64,000 bases of DNA, from contig NBAY01000031.1 of assembly GCA_002794775.1 (NCBI GenBank), positions 1 through 64,000 on the forward strand. Direction: 5' to 3'. This stretch comes from Porodaedalea pini. Its lineage: Eukaryota > Basidiomycota > Agaricomycetes > Hymenochaetales > Hymenochaetaceae. The translations under genes were made by a program, and so were the position numbers. The notes beneath the pieces were generated by a model. The model ran no database searches, was not told where the DNA came from, and saw nothing but the letters and a program-made list of their open reading frames with translations. The first letter of the stretch is position 1. Each line of letters begins with the position of its first letter. Positions 1 to 11,604 of the stretch are shown here, one piece after another.

Positions 1-1180
1 CGTGCTCGCTCCCAGATCTCTCATCTTACTCATATGCTTTAATCGAAGCAGACTTTAGAATCGCCGAAGCAGCTCACAATGCACAAACCTGACGTTCTTT
101 AATCCTGATCGTCGCTGACCTCTGAGTATCTTTCTTGGCAAATTTGTCCAACTAGGGCTCACCTCCACTCACCTGACAAGATGGCTGGAAGTCGCCGTGC
201 AATGCAAGATTTCTTAACCTTCTATGAGTTGTGCTGCTTCAATTTCCTGTAAGGATCGGGTCGGCTCATGTACCTTCACAGCATCTCTACCATGTTCCGA
301 GACTGCTTCCACGTTCGACTGTTCAATTTTGCGTGTCTTCCTTACTGGTATTAGTATGCACTCCGCGGCATCATATGTTACTGACAAACGATGGAGGGGT
401 ACAGCCTCCTTCTGTCTTCATCGACGAGAGTCAGGGAGGGCTGCCATACGGCCGAACCCAAGGAATCTTCAAAGCAGACAACTTAGTAAGTACTCACAAG
501 CCATCGCAAGTAACATTTGAATCGCCACTGTACCCACCGCAGATGTCAGTGTCAAGGACCTTGTAGTCGATGGCGCCGTAGCCATTATCCACGTCAACAG
601 CACTCTGGAATTGTTTTAATTAACCTGCTGTGCAAAATGAACCGCAAATATAACTCACCGACGAGTCAGTTCCAAAAGCAATCTCGCCACCTAGACCTCA
701 GACAGCTGAGACGCAGGAGACACTTGCGAAGGCAACAAACGCAATAGCAGAAGTATGTATGAAAAGCTTCGAGTTGTACATCGTGAGAGATGGATTGTAT
801 CCCATAGACTCAATGCCAAGAGAATTAGATGCAGTTATTCGGCAGAAGACCTGGCTTATATGCTTTTCTCGTAGCAGACTGAGCAAAGCATCTGAGACTA
901 AGAATAGTGAAAATGAAACCGCTGGATAAGTCCTTCCAAGCGGGATTTCTCATGTTCGGGCAACTATTTCACCTTTTTCATCTGTGTGACTCGACACTGT
1001 TGGTTCCGAAACTCACGTCTAGAAAACAAGAAGACGCACTGTGTACTGCGTGGCAGAGGGTCGCGAAGGTCATCGGCATCACGAACAAGATTCTGGTCGT
1101 TCAAAAGGCAGCACATGGAAAAATAAGACGAGCGATGTATACATGGATGCAGAATATGTTTCGGTTCACTTACAAGTAGC
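1..1180. other. Gene-poor stretch, nothing supported
   Basis: Short open frames occur on both strands but none shows a recognisable domain, a run of splice-joined coding sequence or a convincing start context. The right end abuts the relic of a DUF6533 gene. Confidence 0.5.
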
Positions 1181-1279
1181 AGCCGAATGCTTGTCAACTT
1201 GAAGGAGGCTGGGTAACAGGGATTTAACGAAGGAACGAACTACAGGATGAAACCTGCAAGCGAGATGCTGTTTTATTAG
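1181..1279 (+). pseudogene. C-terminal relic of a DUF6533-type membrane protein gene
   Basis: The plus strand reads SRMLVNLKEAG, a stop codon, then QGFNEGTNYRMKPASEMLF and a terminal stop. This matches the last exon of the intact gene ending at 6219, which reads SRMLFNLKEAGEQGLNEGTSYRM. One in-frame TAA replaces the GAG/GAA codon after the EAG motif, so the copy is dead. I could not find convincing upstream exons. It lies about 0.4 kb from a sedolisin relic, in the same relative order and orientation as the intact DUF6533-sedolisin pair, so it is best read as the remains of a duplicated two-gene block. Confidence 0.75.
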
Positions 1280-1689
1280 CCCTAGAGAAATCCGAAAGTC
1301 CTTTCTTTACTTCTGACGAGTCAAATAATTGATAAGTGCGTTGATAGTTCATTGTGAAGCCGCTTGGAATTGATGCGCACTCTTTACCCTTATCTTCTAC
1401 TCTCGAATCTTTGCCATCGTGTTATATTTTGCTGCACACACTCTGTACCTCGAATTGTATTTATGAAAGTTTTTTTAATGAGGAAGGATTACTTCTTCGG
1501 AGCTGTATGATTATCTTCCCGCACCAGTTACGCAACGATAGAAACGGTGAATTTGCATTGCACATCCAGTCATACTCTCGTACAACATTGCTTTTTTCTT
1601 TTGGAAGTTGAGCACTGCTGGGAAAAACGAAAGGTAAACATACCTAAAATCGAAAAGCACGCTCCAAGTCAATTCCAAGAGGCAAGGAG

Positions 1690-2460
1690 ACGGCGGGGAG
1701 GAGATCCACAGAATCTGTCATGAAATGACTGAAGCCAGACATGGGTTTCCAGCCCGCTTCCGTCGGTTGAGCCTTCCGCCGAACGTTTGTGATTGTCATC
1801 TGCGAGAACAAGAAATATCCCCTAGAATTCATAAGATTCCGCTATGTCAACACGTCAAGAAAGGCTCACCGGATATAACGTCATTGAGAACCGTCACCCT
1901 GACACCGAGTAATGTTATCATTCAAAAGCCTCAATGACGCATCCTATACTGCAGCGAGGCAGTTGTTCAACATCGCTACTTCACTCCCGAAGATCACGAT
2001 CCAACGGAGCGTCCCATTCGCCGCGCCTACCCCAACAACCTCGCCCTGAGCGCTGACATCCTGTAACGTCAGGTCCGTGTGCGATAACCTGCCAGTATTT
2101 GATGATCGGAGGGTGGTGAGATACGAAACTACCACGGAAGGCTTGTAGGACGGCTGTGTGAAGACGCTGAAGGAGCCATTTCAGAAGGTATTTGCGGCCT
2201 TATTGGTGACGCCAATGCTTGATCTCTCTCTCTCTCTCACTCTCTCTGACTGAGTACATCGACCACATAGCTCTTACCCGACGGAACTCATGAATGGGTA
2301 ATCACCCAAAAACGTCGGAAGAGAAGTTGTGCAGTAGTTGGATTGCAAGATTACTAGTAAGACGCACCCATAGCATGTTCGATGTCTCACACTCGCTTGG
2401 TTGGCAACGAAAGTGCGTGAATACCCGATGCACTGAAGGAGAGGAACGAAACGAACCATT
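1690..2460 (-). pseudogene. Decayed sedolisin (tripeptidyl peptidase) copy
   Basis: Three minus-strand patches line up in order with the intact sedolisin at 6855-8982. Around 2274-2335 a patch reads CTTSLPTFLGDYPFMSSVG (intact: CTTFLPTFPSGCPFMTSVG). At 1950-2135 there is SYLTTLRSSNTGRLSHTD and DVSAQGE (intact: SYLTTLGSTNSGRFNRTG, DVSAQGE). Near 1700-1770 there is AGWKPMSGF and LLPAVSL (intact: AGWDPVTGL, LLTAVGL). The catalytic GTSCSSP block is lost: the copy has GTLRWIVIFGS at that point. Frames are broken between patches. It is a dead paralogue, not a functional peptidase. Confidence 0.8.
2223..2248. repeat. (CT)n microsatellite
   Basis: An alternating CT run with one CA interruption. It lies where an intron of the sedolisin relic would fall, just past the PFMSSVG patch. 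Confidence 0.8.
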
Positions 2461-4550
2461 CAAGTTCACCTGGAAACAGCTCATGATCGTGCTCTTGTTC
2501 TGGCGATCAGGTAATGAAGACTGCGTGGCTAATTATTATTGCCGGTATGGAAGCTGATGGTATCTAAAAGGCCCTAGAACCTGTTGTCCTTTAAGTTTTC
2601 GCCAGACGAATACTGCCAGTGCGCAGCTCGCGATGCCAACGGTGCTCTGAATGTTGAGATCTCGATATTGATTTTGCCTAAATTGGCGCCTTGCTTGCAA
2701 TCTAGGGAACTGGCGACACTGTGTAGAGCGCCATCAAGTTAAAAGAGTTAAGAAGCCTCTTGGAGAATTTTCAATGAAGCGCGAAGCAGCTTAATTGTCA
2801 GAACGTCGTAGAGCACGATAAAACATTGAGACAGATCAATGCTGTCCATTACTAAGCTATCCTGCAAGCCGTTTGAGCTCGTGCGATTCCGGGTAATATT
2901 TCATAGTATACATGGTAGAAGACATGCAAGTCTGGTCTGAAGTACCGTCGTTGACAACCGGTTGATGATGAGCGCGGCTCGGAGAATGCCGGACCTCCCT
3001 GTCCTGCTCTTCACTGTCTTCTTCAAAATTTCCGACTTCTCTCAGCCTTGTTTGGGGCATTGAGAAGCTCACCTATATCTGCTAAATGAATGTGCAGAAA
3101 CATACGTAGCTCTGCAGGAACATTTGGTTTTGCTATTCTGTGGGCTTGCATACTTTTCGTACCCAGCTCCTGCAACAACTTTGCCGTGAAGCGGCAAGCA
3201 TCTCACTATGAGGCTAAAGTTCAGACTATAAAACATCCATCAGAGCTGAGTAGGTCAGTCCGAAATATCACAAAACTACTCGAACTTCTATGTGCCATGT
3301 AATTCACCATACGTGCACCCTTCATACTATTTGATGCCGCAGATAGCAGTTTTGCTAGACAGGTTATCAGACACGGCCAGAACGTTTTCCTGAGATTCTC
3401 TCTAGACGGAAACCGGCATTGTTGGAACGTCGGTGTCCTGAACCTCTCTCCATGTTTAAGGCGATCCCTGGGACATCTTTCAACCCATCTTTGTCGTTCC
3501 AATGGAGAGGATTCAAGTAACATGCTTTTACAGGGAGGCATGATATTGGCAAGTCATAGAACATATACACGTGCAATCGGGCATCGTCAGGGGATTGAGC
3601 AAGGAGAAGCGGGAACACAGAAAGAAAAAAGTGTACCCTTCTCATACAGAATGATCGCTGATGTCTCTATAGCGTAGCAAAAAGCAGGCACAAATTTCCC
3701 TTGAACCTCGTATGGTGCAACTCCTATCATGATCGTCTTCTGGGCGCCGGTGAACTTTTTCCATTCGCATGTTTTAGTGTGTCTGAAACCATCTCTTCTT
3801 TCTTTGTATCAGCGTTGGTTGCTTGACACTGAGCCACGACTATAGCTGCACCTCGTGCTCTGCCATGCGCTTGCCCTAACAACAGACTCAGTCATGATGA
3901 TCTTGCTGCATGCTCCATATCAAAAGATTACATCTATCACTATCTATCATTCTCATCACCCGCTAAAAGCTCTAGCAAGGCTAGGAACTTAGCGTGCAGC
4001 CGTACACCTCGTCAATTATCACGGCATTCAGTAGGCCTCATAACATACGTCTCGGACCGTTGCAAAGCTTCTTGAAACTCCTTGTGCTCCTATAATAAAT
4101 CCGTGGACTCCATCAAAAGAGCTTTCTATTGACGTACAAAGTATTGAGTTGCCTTATCTCCTGACCCTCGTCAGGCTCAAAGTATCCGGGCTTCAACCGT
4201 AGTTCCTAATAGCACAAATCAGATTCAGGATTCGTCTCAATCAGTTCCTACGAATTGAGCTTCTCACGCGATGTCTTCCATCAGCAAATAGTCTGATCCG
4301 ATTCCACGGCCGCTTTCTTTTTGAATTCCTAGGAAACACTACACCCATATGTTTCATTGGAACTTTTTGCCGGCTTCGACTCTGATGATCTTGCTGCGGG
4401 TGAAAAGCAACGAAGTCAACTGCTCAAAGGAATTGGGGCCCAATTCTCTCACACACTCCAACTACCTTTCGTCGCAGTTTGTCTCATTCGACTCTTCTTC
4501 TCGGCCATCAGCCGATGTCTTCTTTATCTGCTGAACTTGTTCTGAACTCG
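2461..4550. other. Intergenic, nothing supported
   Basis: About 2.1 kb between the sedolisin relic and the DUF6533 gene. Open frames are short, AT-rich and without recognisable motifs on either strand. Further upstream exons of the sedolisin relic were looked for and not seen. Confidence 0.5.
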
Positions 4551-4557
4551 TATATAT
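4551..4557 (+). promoter_or_regulatory. TATA box of the DUF6533 gene
   Basis: TATATATAGG lies about 65 bp upstream of the ATG at 4616, a spacing shared by other TATA-containing genes in this window. Confidence 0.6.
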
Positions 4558-4615
4558 AGGTGGATGTTCTTCCCAGCGCCCGCGCTTGCAGGCTGAAGTT
4601 ACAAATCGTCAGAGA

Positions 4616-6219
4616 ATGGATCTCTCAATTCGACATGATAGCGAAGTGGTTGATCCCAGTGTGGCGCCGCTCCTTCAAAGCACAATCCTCACTACATATT
4701 TCCAGGTAGCAATTGTCACCCTACTATTCTACGACATCAGTACGTACAGATACCATAACACTTAATCCTGTTTCAAGCGAGCTCACAGTAAGTAGTCACT
4801 ACTATCGATAAAGAGGTAAAGACATTTGGTTTTCCACAGTCTTTGGGACGTACGCTTACTTGTTGATCCCCAGGTCAGGTACTTCTGGGTGCGTACATTT
4901 CTTTTCGGCCGCTAGATCAAATTGAGGCCCTCAATATCTTGCAGAGAACTCCACGAAGTATCGTCAACTTTGTTTATTTTGCAGTATACGTCTCGCCTAT
5001 TGTACAGGTATAACCTGCTAACTGCGAAATCCGTCAGAACCGGTATGTTGGACTTCTGGGCGCGGTTTCATATTTATACTGTGAGATCATTCGCAACTTA
5101 TACATATCAAGTTATCTCACACAGTCGCATTCAAAGGGGGCACATACAGAGCAAATCCCACATTGTGCGTATACATACTTTATGAATAAATACCAGAAAT
5201 AACGCCATTGTGCACAGGTGTAAGCATCAAAGTTTGGATGCTGTGCTCGACAACATTGACATTGCTTAGGCAAATCTACCGGCTGGGTACTTGATGTCTC
5301 CAGTGAGCACTTAGATACGATCTAAGTAATGCGCATGACTAACTATCAATCCACTATTTCAGACTTGATTACCAGAGTCTTGATTGACTGTAAGCAATGC
5401 ATTTCATCGTTGAACTCAACCCATAGTCTCGCAATATCTGCAGACATTCTCATGATTAGAGTTCTCGCGCTTCATTCGCAAGGTAAGTCTAACAAAACGC
5501 GTAAAAAAAGTTATTCAAGTTCTGTAGATGCCAGTGGCAGACTATCGGTCCTCCTTAAAGTACTGTTCGTAATGGAGGAATGCTTTAGGTTCGGAGTCCT
5601 GATTTATAGTGTTTTAGCTGAAGATAGTGAGTCGTATGTCCACCTGATTATCTAAGTACTGTATCTGACTTCGGTACGAGTTCTGGTCGAATGGGTAGCA
5701 GACAGTGTCATGCTATGTGGTATTGGGAGAACTTTGTCACTGAAATTGCTAGTCATAGTCTGGTGAGCCTTTTGTCTTTTTCTGTTCCGCTATCGATATT
5801 CAGACTTCTTAGGATCGTCCCAATGGCGTATGAACTTTTGATAATGGCCCTGGCCCTTTACAAGGCCTCTCAGTTTTGGAGAATGTCTGCCGGCTTCAGG
5901 GGCTTTGCTCTGGTCAAGGTCGTCATCCAAGATCAAGTCATCTATTTTATTCTGTGAGTTTGTTAGATCACTACGACGCACTCATATTTAAGTTTCGCAC
6001 AGCGTCGTCTCCTGTTGCGTATTCAATATGTTGCAGATTGAGATACAAGGGTCAAATGTCATGACGAGAGCCGTTATAGGTGCTCTAGGAAGTACTTCTT
6101 TCCTATGCGTGCTAGGCAGCCGAATGCTTTTCAACTTGAAGGAAGCAGGAGAACAAGGACTGAACGAAGGAACCAGTTATAGGATGGCTAGGGTGTCGAG
6201 CGATATGGTTTTTTCCTGA
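4616..6219 (+). CDS. DUF6533-family multipass membrane protein
   Basis: A multi-exon gene whose exons together give the pattern of basidiomycete DUF6533 proteins. The N-terminal exon runs MDLSIRHDSEVV to TYFQVAIVTLLFYDI, the first membrane segment. It is followed by VRYFWVRTFLFG, the family's charged RYFW motif. Then come ADILMIRVLALHSQ near 5440-5480 (family form LxLRxYALY), VLFVMEECF near 5560, and YELLIMALALYKASQFW with GFALVKVVIQDQVIYFIL near 5830-5955. The end is LGSRMLFNLKEAGEQG with NEGTSYRM, up to 6219. The first intron begins at 4740 (GTACGT). Internal intron edges are not all resolved, so the coordinates cover the whole gene. These proteins have about seven membrane helices and no proven biochemical role. 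A dead copy of its last exon lies at 1181-1279. Confidence 0.8.
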
Positions 6220-6854
6220 CTCGGGAGAAAGCAGAGGGTTCTTTTTCATTGATTTATCGTACTCCTGATTCTTATAACACAGACCGCTTAGGAAGAAAAG
6301 GTGCTTATGTATTGCTACCCTAGCTTGATTGGTTTTAATGTTATGAATCTCCGAACATTTAGTGCCTCTTCCTTTGACTCGAATTTAACCAGTATTTACA
6401 CCTCTGATTCTGCATCTGTTCTTTTCATAATTCTGAAGCTGCACTGCACTTAAGGAATCACTTATAGAGAATAAATATTCCTTTCGACGCTGGAAAAGGT
6501 TGAATGTGTGCGCGGCAGCAAGGAGAAATATAGGGCACAGTCAAACACATAACATTTCAGGCTTAACAGAACATGCGGCAAAGGAAGAATGAACAAAAAT
6601 ACGAACGAATGATAATCGTTGTGGTCCGCATGGAAGGGATGACTCGAAGCTCAATGTTACCAGTTATTCATCAAGTGCCTTCGTTGTTTCTCAATGAAAT
6701 ACATATCGTCACATTGTATTGCATTCTAGCCGCCTATATGATACAACAAGATTGAAGTTATTTTGTGTTTAAAGCCCACAAATTGTCTAAATAGCCGCAA
6801 AAAAGTGAAAGAACTCGGCTCAAGATCCTCATTCCAGCGCTGGATCAGATGCAC
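6220..6854. other. Convergent intergenic region
   Basis: AT-rich DNA between the 3' ends of the DUF6533 gene (+) and the sedolisin gene (-). No gene or structured element was seen. Confidence 0.6.
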
Positions 6855-8982
6855 CTAGAGCCCGACGGCGGTGAGGAGTTTCGCGAAGTTCGGCGTGCCA
6901 AGGCCGGTGACGGGGTCCCAACCGGCCACCGCAGGGAAGCCGTTCGTGTTGCAACCTGGGTTGGACCCTAAACAGACCAAATTCATCAGACATCTCTCAG
7001 CGAATAAAGTAGAAAGGCGCTCACCAGTAGCGACGTCGTTCAACGCCGCCGCGCCCGTCGCCGAGTACAAGAACGGGTTGAGGAAGCCTAACGGCGCCTT
7101 TCCTGCCGCAACAAGCTGATCATTCAACAATGCAACCACACTCGCGAAGATCGGACTCGAGCAGCTCGTCCCGTCAACTGTGCCCGTCTCACCCCCTACA
7201 ACAATCTCGAGGTTCTCACCCTGAGCACTGACGTCCGGGAACGCGCGACCTGTGCGATTGAACCTGCCACTGTTCGTCGAGCCGAGCGTGGTGAGGTAGG
7301 ATGCGACGGCGGAGGACTGGTAGGACGGCTGCGCGAAGATGTTGGAGAAGCCACCGGAGGAGAAGGTTGCAGCAGTTTCAGTGATACCCGTCGTGGCACT
7401 ATAGATCGAAGTCGGCATCATGATGTCAAGGAAGTGCTTGAAGGGCTCGCTTACCCAACAGAGGTCATGAATGGGCAACCGCTGGGAAATGTTGGAAGAA
7501 AGGTCGTGCAATTGCCTAAGGCGAGTAAAGAGAAAAGGGTTAGGCTAGGGTGACAGTGGACGGCCGATCCTGTCAATATTACCGGACTGCGAGCCAGAAA
7601 CACCACCATCACCGGATGCAAATAAGATGGAGGTACCACGCGCTCCGAGCTGCATGTACGCATTGCACAGTTGACTGTCATCAGCCCTATCAACTCCATC
7701 TATCAAAGCAGACATTAGTGATATGAAAAACGTACTTGGCAAGGTTGCTCGAGATCGTGTCCTCGTTTTGACCGTAGCTGGAAATTCCGGATGTACTCAA
7801 CAAGTGAGCTAGAGATCGTGTTCTCATTTGGAACGTACCTCGTTGTCAGAACATGGGGCGGATTGCTCTCGCCAAGCAAGAAGTTAATGATATCCAAGAA
7901 ACCCTCCAGTGCACCATCATGGAAATCCTCTCCCACCGAGATGAAAGTCGTCGGCACACCACTCGCCACTCCGACAGTGTACTGAGTATCCAAATTCGCC
8001 TCTACGCCTGCATCATTTGCGCTCTGCGGGTTTGACCCGCCGTCAAGCGTCTGCAGCGCAAAGGTCGTGCCCGTCAGATCCGGGCGCAGCAAGCGGAGGA
8101 AGGTCTGAAGATCTGCCGAGTTTGCGAACTGCTCGATGAAGCCTGAGACACCGAGCGTGCTACTCGACTGCGTTGCCTTGGTCGTGGGGATACCGTAAAG
8201 AGCCTCGAGGCACGCGGGCGTGATGGTCGAGGCGCAGGATGCGGGAACAGCGCGTGCGGTAAGGTTCTGCTCCGCAGCAGCGGTTTTGAGGGGCGAGGAG
8301 ACGACCGGGAGATGTGCGAAGGGATTCTCAAACCTATTTAAACCTCAAATTAGTCAGTCATCTGCCCACACGCTATACATACGAGAAGCATACGTGATCG
8401 TCGGGTGTACGAGGTTCAAGTGGCCTTGGAGTTCGGTTGGGATCGAGTATGCGAGCGTGCGCACGGACTGCTTCCCAGTCTCTTCATGCTCGAAGACCGA
8501 GAAGTCGGCGTCGAACATCTCATTCGCCTTACTGACCGGAACGGAGAACGTAAGCCAGTCACCTGCGGGTGACGCGACAGTCGCCGAGACTCCGCGGGAG
8601 GCAAGGAACTCGTTCACGATCGAGACGGAGCCAGGACTCGGCTTAACGAATTCCTCGACCTTCATCGATTCATTAAAATTGCGTTATCAGTATAAAAATA
8701 GATATAGAGGCTTACCTCCTCCTTCGAGAGATGCTGACCATAGAGCGCACTGTCAGGCGTGCTGACGGCGTAGAGCTTCTCTTCAAGGCCGGCCATGTCA
8801 CTATTAACGAGCGCCAGACGGAGGTTGAGGATCTGGTCAGCAGGCGCTGGGCCGGTCTTGACGAAGCCAACTGGAATGTCCGTGCGCTGCTCGTGCACGA
8901 CGAGCGTACGGAACACGGGAGTCGCGGAGACAGCGACAATGAAGGACGCGAAACCCAGGAAGCCGAACTTGGCAGCGGTCAT
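6855..8982 (-). CDS. Sedolisin-family tripeptidyl peptidase (S53), secreted
   Basis: A pepstatin-insensitive acid serine-carboxyl peptidase that removes tripeptides from N-termini outside the cell. The ATG at 8982 opens a signal peptide (MTAAKFGFLGFASFIVAVSA). The prodomain follows (LYGQHLSKEE, then VKPSPGSVSIVNEFL). The catalytic domain starts with CLEALYGIP. The triad is visible: Glu and Asp in EANLDTQY (E-x3-D) and Ser in GTSCSSP. The oxyanion Asp is in FASGDGGVSG. The C-terminal GWDPVTGLGTPNF motif is present. Six or so short GT-AG introns interrupt it, for example between NDVATG and SNPGCNTNGFP. No frame break was seen, so it should be functional. It faces the DUF6533 gene, and a dead copy of both lies 4-5 kb to the left. 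Confidence 0.92.
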
Positions 8983-9067
8983 AGTGAAGAGGTGTGCCTT
9001 CTGGCACTTCGTCTCTTGAGGATGGATCGCAGGGAGACTGTGTTAGAACGAGCATTGCAGGTCCAGG

Positions 9068-9074
9068 TTTTATA
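9068..9074 (-). promoter_or_regulatory. TATA box of the sedolisin gene
   Basis: On the minus strand the sequence reads GCTATAAAACC about 86 bp upstream of the ATG at 8982. Confidence 0.65.
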
Positions 9075-11604
9075 GCCATAGTCCAGAGAGACGGGACGGC
9101 AGAAGAGCACTAGCATGCTAATATAGATAGAAGACAGTTCTGTCATGCTCTTTAGAAAGGTTAGAGGGAGTGCATATGGCGCTGCTGATCGTGCGGATTG
9201 AAATCAGAGAGAAGCGGTTGCTCATGAGGAGTGGCGGCAGCGGCATGTCAGGGAAAAGCTAGCGAACCGCGTCGGCAGAATCGCGCTCCAGATAGTCGCG
9301 TGGATGATATCTTATTTTCTGAGAGTTTTGGCGTGGTAGCATAAGGATGAGAGATATGAAAAATTGTGACGTGGCAAGTCTTTCCCACCGCGTCGTTTTC
9401 GACTCAGCCTCCCACCATACAGATCCTCTGAAGCATTAGTTTTTCGCAGTAAACTCCTCTGCTTGCCCATGTGCTTACACTTTCTTCTCCTTCCCTTTGT
9501 CTCGTCTTCTGTGCTCAGAATGCTAAAGAGCCGCGATAAGGGCCTATAATTATTTCTGCGTTCTCTCTCTCGGTCTTTTCCTTCTGGCGAATGCCGTCTG
9601 TCAGGTGAATTGTGTCTCTCCTTTCTTCTACAACATACGCTCGTCATCGCCCGGATCAGTCCTGGCACCTCTTGCACAGGCTGTATGACAAAAAACTTCA
9701 GGACTTATGCTTCACGGATAAAATTCCCAGGTAAAACGTCGCATGGACTCCGTTCAGCGGTCTCGGTTTCAGACGCTGCATCCGGGCTATCATGTCTTCC
9801 ACATGCACATCCACTCAATGAGCGAGTACTCTAGAGCTCTATATGAAACGTTCATATCTCGATCTTAAGTAATTTTGCAGAAGCTTTGGCTCCAGAAGCC
9901 TTCCGAAGCTCCGAAGTCCAACCCATCTTCACTAACCTCAGGTGCTCCGAGTCAAAGATCTACCTATCAGAAGTCTGTCACCTTCATTCACGCCGTCCAC
10001 TGGAGGCACACCGGAGGTTCTCTCTCTCGAAGTCCTCATCACACTCGCACGCGATAGACGAATTATCTTCTTCCTGGCTCCGAGCCGCGATAACTACAGC
10101 TACTATTGTACCTACTCTGCTCAAGGTCACGCTGGGAATTCATTCAAAGACGTTTGCATAGCTTATCGCATTTCTTAAGCCATCCATCAGTACAGATATA
10201 GGTCGGCTTCTTCCTTCTCGTGCGGCCCGGGAGACTCTCCGCCTAATGCTCCCGGATACGCCGAGACAAGTATACTTGCCACGGAACTCAAAACAACGCG
10301 GAGGGCCCCGCAATCTCAAACTGCCTTCCTCCTTACGCGGACCACTGAATAACTTGCACCTTTACTCCCTTGAATTGTTTGGAATGCGACTCTATCGACG
10401 CCGCGATCCTCTTGATACTCCACTGCTAGCGCGATCGTGCAACTCGCATTTTGCAACTTGGCATATGAAAGCATGATCTTCTTGTTGCTTCGGTGACAGA
10501 GACATCTTGATTTCTTAGCGCGTCCCCTGCATTCTGCATTTCGTGATCCTCGAGCTCTGTTGGGTAAAAAGCTACTCCTCGCTTGCTTGATTTCTTGCAT
10601 TGACTGTGTTTCATAGAATGACGCGACTACCGCTGCCACCCAGACTCCCACGACATTTTCCTCATACATTCACCGACAGTTTCAAAACATCCGTAGTGAA
10701 CACCTACCTCATTGTGCTCAGCATGACGAGCAGCGGTTGCATGTACATGAACAGCAATGTGCAGGACGAGCTCGCCGAGGTCTTTCATATCAATGGGAGT
10801 TTGGGCATGGGCTGCTGATATCAGATCTTCGCGAGGGACATTCTGCTCATGAACGACCGCCTCTGTTCGTTGTGAAAGCAAAGTCCTATCTAGATTTAGC
10901 GCCGCTACTCTCAGTTTGTCCTAGTCTGAAGGCAATTGGCGGAATCAATATGAGCAATTTGGGAATTTGTCTTAGTTCGCTGCGAAAGCGATTTGAAGAG
11001 CACCAAGGACAAGCATAACAGATCATAGGACTCAGGACAACACACACAGCACTCGAGAAAGATCTGAAGTCACAGAAATGTTGATTAGAGCCTGTACAAC
11101 AGCCCATCTCACTTGCTGGCTGCTCTGTAGCCTCGGACTCCAGTTAGTCCACGTGCTGCAGAGGTCTGCACGTGCGAACGACGCGTGGACGTGGCTCCAT
11201 AGTTTGCTAGTTTGCACTCTCCCGCAGGCTTCAAAGCGTCGTCTTTTCTAATCTATATCAGAGATGTCCAGCAATGTTGGAAAAACATAAGCATAAAATA
11301 TAAGTCAGAATTACAGCCATTTCCATGTATTTTACAGAGGCAACGAACAACAAGGTCTCCATCCCAGTACATGATGTATCGTATCGGTGATTCGAATAGA
11401 ATGGGAAGTAAGATGCAAGAGAGAAAATTCGACGGAGGAACAATGTCAGGCATGGCCAGAAATGCAATAATTACAATATAAAACAACTTCATTCTCTGGG
11501 GCATCGTTTATAAGAAACGTTCGGAGGACAGAACTTTAGCGACAGCTGGGCGCTGTCACAGCATAGACCAAAAATCACAGCCGAAACAAGATATATTGCC
11601 ACGT
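9075..11604. other. Intergenic, nothing supported
   Basis: 2.5 kb of mixed composition. Several frames of 60-120 codons exist on both strands but none has a recognisable domain or coherent exon series. A short lineage-specific gene cannot be excluded. Confidence 0.45.

Noticed and set aside
224..650. Possible fasciclin-like (FAS1) relic on the plus strand
   Set aside because: MLLTNDGGVQ and ATVPTADVSVKDLVVDGAVAIIHVN faintly recall FAS1 strands, but they lie in different frames and no other conserved block was seen.
10600..10881. Gene in the 9.1-11.6 kb gap
   Set aside because: Frames of 70-120 codons on both strands show no domain, no splice series and no sensible start; overlapping frames on both strands suggest chance.
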